DNA from: an uncultured Streptomyces sp.
GTDB lineage: Bacteria; Actinomycetota; Actinomycetes; Streptomycetales; Streptomycetaceae
Reading direction: 5' to 3'
DNA length: 40,978 nt
Assembly: GCA_946480485.1 (NCBI GenBank)
Contig: CAMLJW010000001.1
Location: 1-40,978 of the forward strand
Part shown: piece by piece, positions 35,983-40,978 of the stretch
How the letters are laid out: each line of letters starts with the position of its first letter
Position numbering within the stretch: position 1 is the stretch's first letter
Translations under genes and position numbers: made by a program
Notes under the pieces: model-generated
Databases searched by the model: none
What the model was told of the DNA's origin: nothing
What the model saw: only the letters and a program-made list of their open reading frames with translations

Positions 35983-36182
35983 CGTGGGTGTCTCCCGGTT
36001 ACGGCTCGACTCGTACGGGCGCGAGCCTAGCCGCTCGTCCGATGGGCCACGGGACCCTGTGGGCAACCTGGGAACCTGCCAACCTGCCGGGTCCTTCAGG
36101 AACCGGTGCCTCAGTTTGGCGTTCAACCTCGCCGTTCGAACCCGCGACCGCAGTCCGCTCCGCAGAGCCGTGCATGCGCCCT

Positions 36183-36200
36183 CTATCCGGGTTTACCCGG
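36183..36200. repeat. 18-bp interrupted palindrome between SEC-C and HATPase genes
   Basis: ATCCGGGT and ACCCGGAT flank a two-base TT centre. The nearby gap also has three AACCTG copies (about 36063-36085). It lies after the stop of the upstream HATPase gene and could be an operator of the SEC-C gene or a terminator. Confidence 0.5.
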
Positions 36201-36277
36201 ATTCCCGTCCGTGCTGTGGGGCCTGCCTGTGCGACAGGAAGAGCAGGTCGGCGCCGTTCGAATCCGGAGGTCACATC

Positions 36278-36826
36278 TCAAGCGCGGTCCAGGTCGTCGA
36301 ACGCACCCCCGAAGCCGAGGCCGGCTATCGCGGACACCGGCGGAGCCGTGACGCGCAGGGCGAAGTCCTCCCGACGGCACCCGGCGTGCACGTCCTTGTG
36401 AACGACCACCCACACCGTGACCTCGCCCGGCGTGTCGTCCCTGACGCCCCAGTCGTCGGCCAGCGCGGTGATGATGTTCAGCCCGCGGCCGCCGTGCGCG
36501 GTGACCGAGGGCGTGGCCGGAACCGGACGGGTCGGACCGCCACCGTCCGTGACCTCGACGGTGAGCCTTCCGCTCGGATCCACCCACCACGCGGCCCATA
36601 CGTCACCGTCCCCCACCGGCGCGTCACCCAGCGGCCTGCCGTGCCGACAGGCGTTGCTCAGCAGTTCGGAAAGGATCAGTACGGCATCGTCGATGACCGC
36701 CTCCGCCACACCGCCGGTGCGCAACTGAACCCGCATCCGGTGTCTTACTTCCCCCACGCCCGCAGGGCCATGGGGTACGGCCATGCTCGACGACGTGGGC
36801 ACCTCCTGTGCCACCACCAACGCCAC
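36278..36826 (-). CDS. RsbW-like HATPase
   Basis: The 182-residue product has a GHKL fold: N box LILSELLSNACRHGR (about 50-64), G1 box EVTDGGGPTRP and G2 box HGGRGLNIITALADDWGV. It belongs to the large Streptomyces family of single-domain ATPases that act as anti-sigma factors or bind STAS proteins. The GTG at 36826 is chosen as AAGGAGG stands seven bases before it. Compared with the HATPase at 29052 the G1-G2 loop has normal length. Partner unknown; the nearest phosphatase candidate is the SpoIIE-type gene 4 kb away. Confidence 0.9.
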   Translation of the reverse strand: MALVVAQEVPTSSSMAVPHGPAGVGEVRHRMRVQLRTGGVAEAVIDDAVLILSELLSNACRHGRPLGDAPVGDGDVWAAWWVDPSGRLTVEVTDGGGPTRPVPATPSVTAHGGRGLNIITALADDWGVRDDTPGEVTVWVVVHKDVHAGCRREDFALRVTAPPVSAIAGLGFGGAFDDLDRA

Positions 36827-37010
36827 CCCCGAAACCTCCTTCGCCCCAAACCACGGTGTGGATGCCCCTCTGGACTGGACCGGAAACCGGTCAAGGCACG
36901 TGCGGTGACTCACTCGTAACGATCGAACACGGATCGAACGCGCCGGAGCACTCCTCGTAATCAAGTGGCCGGATCTTGATGGTGTCGGCCGGAGGCCGGG
37001 ATCTCGCAGG

Positions 37011-37808
37011 TCAGCGGCCGAGTTGGTGCAGCACCGCGCGCGGGCGGTTGGTGATGATGGCGTCGACGCCCAGTTCGACGCAGAGGTCGATGTCCTCGGG
37101 CTCGTCCACGGTCCATACGTGAACCTGATGCCCGGCCCGCTGGAGGCGCTCGATGTATGCCGGGTGATTGCGCACGATCCGCACGGAAGGGCCCGCGATC
37201 CGGGCACCGGCGGGCAGCCGCGGCGGGATGAACTGCATCAGGTAGACCGTCGGCAGCGTCGGGGACGACACGCGGACGCGGTGCAGTGAGCGTGCCGAGA
37301 AACTCATGACGCGTACGGGCGATGCCCCGGCAGAGGCCGGGGCATCCAGGCCGAAGCGCTTCAGGAGCAACAGCAGGCGCTCCTCGACCTGACCCGCCCA
37401 ACGCGTGGGGTGCTTCGTCTCGATGGCCAGTTCGACGGGGCGGCCAGCGTCGGCGACGAGTTCGAGGAGGCGCTCGAGCGTCAGGACGGACTGCTGTTCC
37501 CAGGACGGAGGCCGCTGCTGCTCCCAGTCGGGCGCCTCGTCGCTGTTCTTCCAGAAGCCGAAGTCCAGGGTGGCGAGGTCGGCGAGCTCCAGGGCGGAGA
37601 CGGCACCGCGGCCGTTGGAGGTGCGGTTGACGCGGCGGTCGTGGACGCAGACGAGATGGCCGTCCGCGGTCAGCCGTACATCGCACTCGAGGGCGTCGGC
37701 CCCGTCTTCGATCGCCTTCTCGTACGCGGCCAGGGTGTGCTCGGGGGCCTCTTCGGAGGCTCCGCGGTGGGCGACGACCTGGATCAGGTGCTGGCGTGCG
37801 TGGGTCAC
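37011..37808 (-). CDS. Glycerophosphodiester phosphodiesterase
   Basis: The enzyme hydrolyses glycerophosphodiesters from phospholipids to sn-glycerol 3-phosphate and an alcohol. The 265-residue product has the GDPD TIM-barrel motifs: HRG with His14, PEHT, ECDVRLT with Glu41 and Asp43 for metal, and His56 in VHD. No signal peptide is present, so it is cytoplasmic. The start is GTG 37808; an ATG just upstream hits a stop after two codons. A pair of GATCGAAC repeats at 36921 and 36932 lies between it and the downstream HATPase gene. Confidence 0.94.
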   Translation of the reverse strand: MTHARQHLIQVVAHRGASEEAPEHTLAAYEKAIEDGADALECDVRLTADGHLVCVHDRRVNRTSNGRGAVSALELADLATLDFGFWKNSDEAPDWEQQRPPSWEQQSVLTLERLLELVADAGRPVELAIETKHPTRWAGQVEERLLLLLKRFGLDAPASAGASPVRVMSFSARSLHRVRVSSPTLPTVYLMQFIPPRLPAGARIAGPSVRIVRNHPAYIERLQRAGHQVHVWTVDEPEDIDLCVELGVDAIITNRPRAVLHQLGR

Positions 37809-38091
37809 CGCGTCATGGTGCCACCTGCATGGGTCTTCGCGTCATGGGACCGTCACGCGTGGGTACCGTATGAGTCGGCTGCGCAAGAGATGCGAAGAAT
37901 TTGTCGGATAGGTCCTATGCAAGGGAAGGTTCGGGCCACAGGCACCGCTTATGGTGCCCTGACGTCCTGTGGGCAAAGCTGACGGCATACGAATGCACAT
38001 GCACAGCTGAATCGCGCCGGCTCACGAACATGCGTGAACGAACGTGACCGGATGTGAAGGAAAGAACAGCCGTGGATCGAGAGGAAGAGCT

Positions 38092-39654
38092 GTGAGCACC
38101 GAGAACGAGGGCACTGCGGTACCCCCGGCCCCGTCTGCACCTCCTGTGCCGGTGGAAACTCCCGCTGCTTCCATCCCTCCGGAGCGGGAGGTTCCGCAGG
38201 CTGCCTCGCTGAGGTCACAGGGTTCGCAGGCTCAGGGTTCACAGGGGACTGGTCCCCATCCGGAGTCGGCTGCGCACCGGGAGACGGGTTTGTCCCAGTG
38301 CCCGGCCTCGTCCCGGCCTCAGTCCCAGGGCGCGGCCTCATTCCAGTCCCAGTCCCAGGGGGGCGCCCCGACGGCTCCGCTGCCGACGATGCCTTCGGGG
38401 GCGCCTGAGGGTGCAGGCGCCGCATCGGGCCCGTGGGTGCACTCGTGGCCGCCGCCTTCGCTGCCGGCCACACCCTTGTACGCGAACGGCGGCGCGGGAG
38501 CCGGCTGGGGCTCCTCGTGGCAGCAGACCGCGCCCAAGTCTGGCGGCGGGCGTGGCGGTCTGATCGCCGCGATCCTGGTGGCCGCGCTCGTCGCGGGCGG
38601 CGTGGGCGGCGGCATCGGCTACTGGGCGGCGGACCGCAACGACACCTCCACCGGCTCGACGACGGTTTCCGCCTCGCAGAGCGGCGGTGACTTCAAGCGC
38701 GACCCCGGCACGGTCGCGGGCGTGGCCGCCAAGGCACTGCCCAGCACTGTCACCATCCAGGCGGAGAACGGCAGCGGCGAGGGCGGCACGGGCACCGGCT
38801 TCGTCTTCGACAAGCAGGGCCACATTCTCACCAACAACCACGTAGTGGCGGAGGCGGTCGACGGTGGCGAGCTCAGCGCGACCTTCCCCAACGGCAAGAA
38901 GTACGACGCCGAGGTGGTCGGGCACGCGCAGGGCTACGACGTCGCGGTCATCAAGCTCAAGAACGCGCCGTCGGACCTCGAGCCGCTGACGCTCGGCGAC
39001 TCCGACAAGGTGGCCGTCGGGGACTCGACGATCGCGATCGGCGCGCCCTTCGGCCTCTCCAACACGGTGACCACAGGCATCATCAGCGCCAAGAACCGTC
39101 CGGTGGCTTCCAGCGACGGCAGTTCCACCAGCAAGGCCTCGTACATGAGTGCCCTGCAGACCGACGCCTCCATCAACCCGGGCAACTCCGGCGGCCCGCT
39201 CCTGGATGCGAACGGCTCGGTGATCGGCATCAACTCGGCCATCCAGTCCTCCGGCAACGGGCTGGGCGGCACCAGCCAGTCCGGCTCCATCGGCCTGGGC
39301 TTCGCGATTCCGATCAACCAGGCGAAGAACGTCGCCCAGCAGCTGATCAAGGCCGGCAAGCCGGTCTACCCGGTGATCGGTGCCTCGGTCTCCCTTACGG
39401 AGGGCACGGACGGCGCGAGGATCACCGCGGGCGGCGCGAACGCCGTCGAGCCGGGCGGCCCCGCAGACAAGGCCGGCCTCAAGCCCGGCGACGTCATCAC
39501 GAAGCTCGACGACAGGGTGATCGACAGCGGCCCGACCCTCATCGGCGAGATCTGGACCCACCGGCCCGGCGACACTGTCACGCTCACGTACACCCGCGAC
39601 GGCAAGACCCATACGGCCGAGGTGACCCTCGGCGCGCGAGAGGGCGACAGCTGA
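38092..39654 (+). CDS. HtrA/DegP-type S1C serine protease with PDZ domain
   Basis: The 520-residue product has a cytoplasmic, low-complexity Pro/Gln/Ser tail (1-150), one transmembrane helix (about 156-178, GLIAAILVAALVAGGVGGG), a trypsin-like domain with catalytic His250 (NNHVV), Asp283 (YDVAVIK) and Ser366 (GNSGGPL), and a C-terminal PDZ domain (about 430-515). It should degrade or refold misfolded proteins on the outer face of the membrane. The GTG at 38092 follows GAGGAAGAG. It lacks an upstream regulator in the window. A tRNA-Ser-like gene follows 40 bases after the stop. Confidence 0.95.
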   Translation: MSTENEGTAVPPAPSAPPVPVETPAASIPPEREVPQAASLRSQGSQAQGSQGTGPHPESAAHRETGLSQCPASSRPQSQGAASFQSQSQGGAPTAPLPTMPSGAPEGAGAASGPWVHSWPPPSLPATPLYANGGAGAGWGSSWQQTAPKSGGGRGGLIAAILVAALVAGGVGGGIGYWAADRNDTSTGSTTVSASQSGGDFKRDPGTVAGVAAKALPSTVTIQAENGSGEGGTGTGFVFDKQGHILTNNHVVAEAVDGGELSATFPNGKKYDAEVVGHAQGYDVAVIKLKNAPSDLEPLTLGDSDKVAVGDSTIAIGAPFGLSNTVTTGIISAKNRPVASSDGSSTSKASYMSALQTDASINPGNSGGPLLDANGSVIGINSAIQSSGNGLGGTSQSGSIGLGFAIPINQAKNVAQQLIKAGKPVYPVIGASVSLTEGTDGARITAGGANAVEPGGPADKAGLKPGDVITKLDDRVIDSGPTLIGEIWTHRPGDTVTLTYTRDGKTHTAEVTLGAREGDS

Positions 39655-39693
39655 CCCCCTGGCCGTGATCCCGCGCCGATCTCCTGTCGGCGA

Positions 39694-39782
39694 GGAGTGG
39701 GTGGCCCGAGCGGCCCAAGGGAACGGTCTGAAAACCGCAGTGACGCGAGAGCGTCACCGTGGGTCGAATCCCACCGCCTCCG
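39694..39782 (+). tRNA. tRNA-Ser (UGA-like), degenerate copy
   Basis: Class II features are clear: 7-bp variable arm GTGACGC-GAGA-GCGTCAC (39740-39757), D stem CCC/GGG, T stem GTGGG/CCCAC, discriminator G782. Three defects are visible. The 5' acceptor GGAGTGGG pairs with CGCCTCC only with a bulged T and one G-G mismatch; the anticodon loop between CGGT and ACCG has six bases (CTGAAA) with no U33 before TGA; and the T loop has six bases (TCGAAT) instead of TTCGAAT. CCA is not encoded. It may be a decayed copy left by an integrative element, or contain sequencing errors. Confidence 0.55.
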
Positions 39783-39800
39783 CAGGTCAAAGACCTTCTG

Positions 39801-39841
39801 GTCAGGAGGGGTGTCCCCCAGTGAGGGGCACCCCTCCTGAC
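39801..39841 (+). terminator. Strong terminator hairpin after the tRNA-Ser-like gene
   Basis: GTCAGGAGGGGTG (39801-39813) pairs with CACCCCTCCTGAC (39829-39841), and CCCC/GGGG extends the stem to 17 pairs with one bulged T and a CAGTGA loop. It ends 59 bases after the tRNA discriminator base. Confidence 0.88.
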
Positions 39842-40447
39842 AAGGGGCAGAGGGCTGTCTCACCTTGATCCGGTTCTGTCGCGTTGTTAAATCAGTCCAT
39901 GTGGACCAGGCGTGGACCACGGCTTGTCTGGTCGGAGCTGGTCACGCGCGCCTTGAGTCATCACTGGAAATGCCGACACGGAAGTAAATATCAAGGCTCG
40001 ACTCCTTTCGGAGTCTGTGTCGGTTGTACGACCGTGCTGTGCACCTCCGCCGACAGAGAGGCGGCTTCTGATCAGATGCGAGGGCTTTTCGATGAGGACC
40101 GCCACCTCCGCTTCTTTGACCGGCTACGAGCGTAAGCCGTGCAAGGCTCGAAACAAGGACTGCGAGACGCGCCTGCCACTTGCGTAGAAGTCATGCCAGG
40201 CGCTCGACAGCTTCCTGAAAGTACATCTCCACAGTAAGTGGACTGGCATGCGCTGGCGGATGCCTGGACGTGCGGCTGAATACCTGCCCTTATCGCGTCA
40301 AGTAATCTGTTGATCGCTGGTGGTGAGGCGCAATCTAAAAGCCATACAGAAAAAGTCAGTCAAGGGGCGCGTGGCGTTGTGGTATTGTTTGTGAGGCAGT
40401 TGGAGCGCCTTAGATGTGGGCACTCTCTCTATCCAAGGGCGGGTTAT
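39842..40447. other. Intergenic, less GC-rich stretch without confident genes
   Basis: The 606-base stretch has lower GC than its neighbours and no reading frame with a good ribosome site. Short hairpins such as GACTCC-TTTC-GGAGTC (about 40003-40018) are seen. A 31-codon frame at 40092-40187 is too weak to call. The repeated GTGGACCA-type phrase near 39900 might be left from an integrated element, but nothing proves this. Confidence 0.4.
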
Positions 40448-40675
40448 ATGCGTAAGAAACTGTCGTTACTTGCCGCGAGCGTCGCGGTGGCTTGCGGCGT
40501 CGGGTTCGGGATGGCTTCTCCGGCCGGTGCCGCCAACCTCGGGTACTACCAGTCCCAGGCCGACTGCAATGCCGCGAAGGCCGCGACGGGGAGGGCCGAC
40601 CTCTTCTGCGACTGGAGCCCGGGTGACGACGGCAAGGGGATATGGCTGCTTACCGACAGGGCTGGCGGCGGCTGA
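40448..40675 (+). CDS. Small secreted peptide of unknown function
   Basis: The 75-residue product has a classic Sec signal (MRKKLSLLAASVAVACG, cleavage near SPAGAA) and a mature part of about 46 residues with two cysteines (DCNAAK and FCDWSPG) that could form a disulfide, aromatic residues and a Gly-rich end. It resembles small Streptomyces exported proteins. The start ATG 40448 has only a weak GGG near it. A hairpin with a 10-bp stem follows at 40795. It sits alone in the less GC-rich tail. Confidence 0.7.
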   Translation: MRKKLSLLAASVAVACGVGFGMASPAGAANLGYYQSQADCNAAKAATGRADLFCDWSPGDDGKGIWLLTDRAGGG

Positions 40676-40794
40676 CGGTGCCCGGCGTCTCCTTCTTCCC
40701 TCAGTATGAGATCAGAGCCGGGACGACCGCTGAACCCGTGCATCCGTGAAGCTGCGCCGCCCATCCCCGAGCGCCTGCTGGGGCGCATGACGAA

Positions 40795-40830
40795 GGCGTC
40801 ACCCTCTCCTGAGCAGGCGGGGGTGGCGCC
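40795..40830 (+). terminator. Possible terminator after the small secreted peptide gene
   Basis: GGCGTCACCC (40795-40804) pairs with GGGTGGCGCC (40821-40830) with one G-U pair; an inner CCT/AGG adds three pairs. It is 120 bases after the stop. The rest of 40676-40967 shows no gene. Confidence 0.5.
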
Positions 40831-40967
40831 TCGGTAGGCCCGACGGCCGGATCGGGTCAGGAAGCGCCCGGCAGCGGATCCAGTGGGCCCTGTGTGGACC
40901 ACGACCCCCGCGCCAGGCGTGAGGCCGGTACGCTGTACCCGCTCCGCCCCAGGTAGGACGGGGCCGA

Positions 40968-40978
40968 GGTGGGTTGCC
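40968..40978 (+). tRNA. Possible 5' end of a tRNA-Ser, cut by the window edge
   Basis: The last eleven bases, GGTGGGTTGCC, fit a tRNA start: a seven-base acceptor strand, T8 and G9, then the first D-stem bases CC. The sequence just before, GGTACGCTGTACC (40927-40939), could be a promoter -10 region. Only eleven bases are visible, so this is a weak call. Confidence 0.35.

Noticed and set aside
36130..36275. Two TTCGAA-containing T-arm-like motifs
   Set aside because: Neither has pairing stems around the loop or an acceptor partner, so they are chance matches.
39884..40135. 83-codon plus-strand frame after the tRNA-Ser terminator
   Set aside because: No ribosome site, no recognisable domain, and irregular composition; could be a remnant but cannot be supported as a gene.

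Overview
The window is high-GC actinobacterial DNA with Streptomyces-type codon use (GTG starts, AGGAGG-like ribosome sites, almost no TTA codons). Its gene order (thiC, metallophosphoesterase, LacI regulator, hisC-like aminotransferase, cydABCD, serS, pheA, DyP peroxidase/copper cluster, pepP, htrA) matches, from memory, the S. coelicolor chromosome some 50-100 kb from oriC. One perfect extended ParB site (parS), a second perfect 14-bp core and two near-copies, plus a dense DnaA-box cluster, fit an origin-proximal location.

Layout. 1-2.8 kb: start of a YibE/F membrane protein (minus) and thiC under a TPP riboswitch whose variable hairpin contains a parS-like sequence. 2.9-6.4 kb: minus-strand membrane protein, PPP-type phosphatase and LacI regulator. 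6.4-15.7 kb: plus-strand aminotransferase, Rex-operator-controlled cydA-cydB-cydCD with two parS sites before and across the cydCD start, and an M23 peptidase. 15.8-21 kb: two Cof-type HAD phosphatases flanking a beheaded ABC ATPase fragment, an intact ABC permease, a small acidic/basic protein and a serine-type tRNA-like RNA with an abnormally long anticodon arm; the second HAD gene is coupled to serS, which carries a Gly/Ser-rich insertion. 21.2-21.5 kb: DnaA-box cluster. 21.5-28.8 kb: pheA and a minus-strand copper-trafficking cluster (membrane protein, YcnI, Sco, PCuAC, CopCD, DyP peroxidase). 29-37.8 kb: two RsbW-like ATPases, aminopeptidase P, a GAF/SpoIIE phosphatase lacking a usual metal ligand, a prim-pol-like protein, a secreted hypothetical, a SEC-C protein and a glycerophosphodiester phosphodiesterase. 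38-41 kb: an HtrA/DegP-type protease, a degenerate tRNA-Ser followed by a strong terminator, then a less GC-rich tail with a small secreted peptide and what looks like the first bases of another tRNA-Ser at the edge.

Functional links: the Rex-controlled cytochrome bd operon serves low-oxygen respiration; the copper cluster delivers Cu to extracellular or membrane cuproenzymes and includes the Tat-exported DyP peroxidase; serS and the HAD gene overlap by four bases. The most unusual items are the tRNA-like RNA beside serS, the serS insertion, parS sites embedded in other functional elements, the DnaA-box cluster, and the degraded tRNA-Ser. All family assignments are from reading the sequence; no database search was run.
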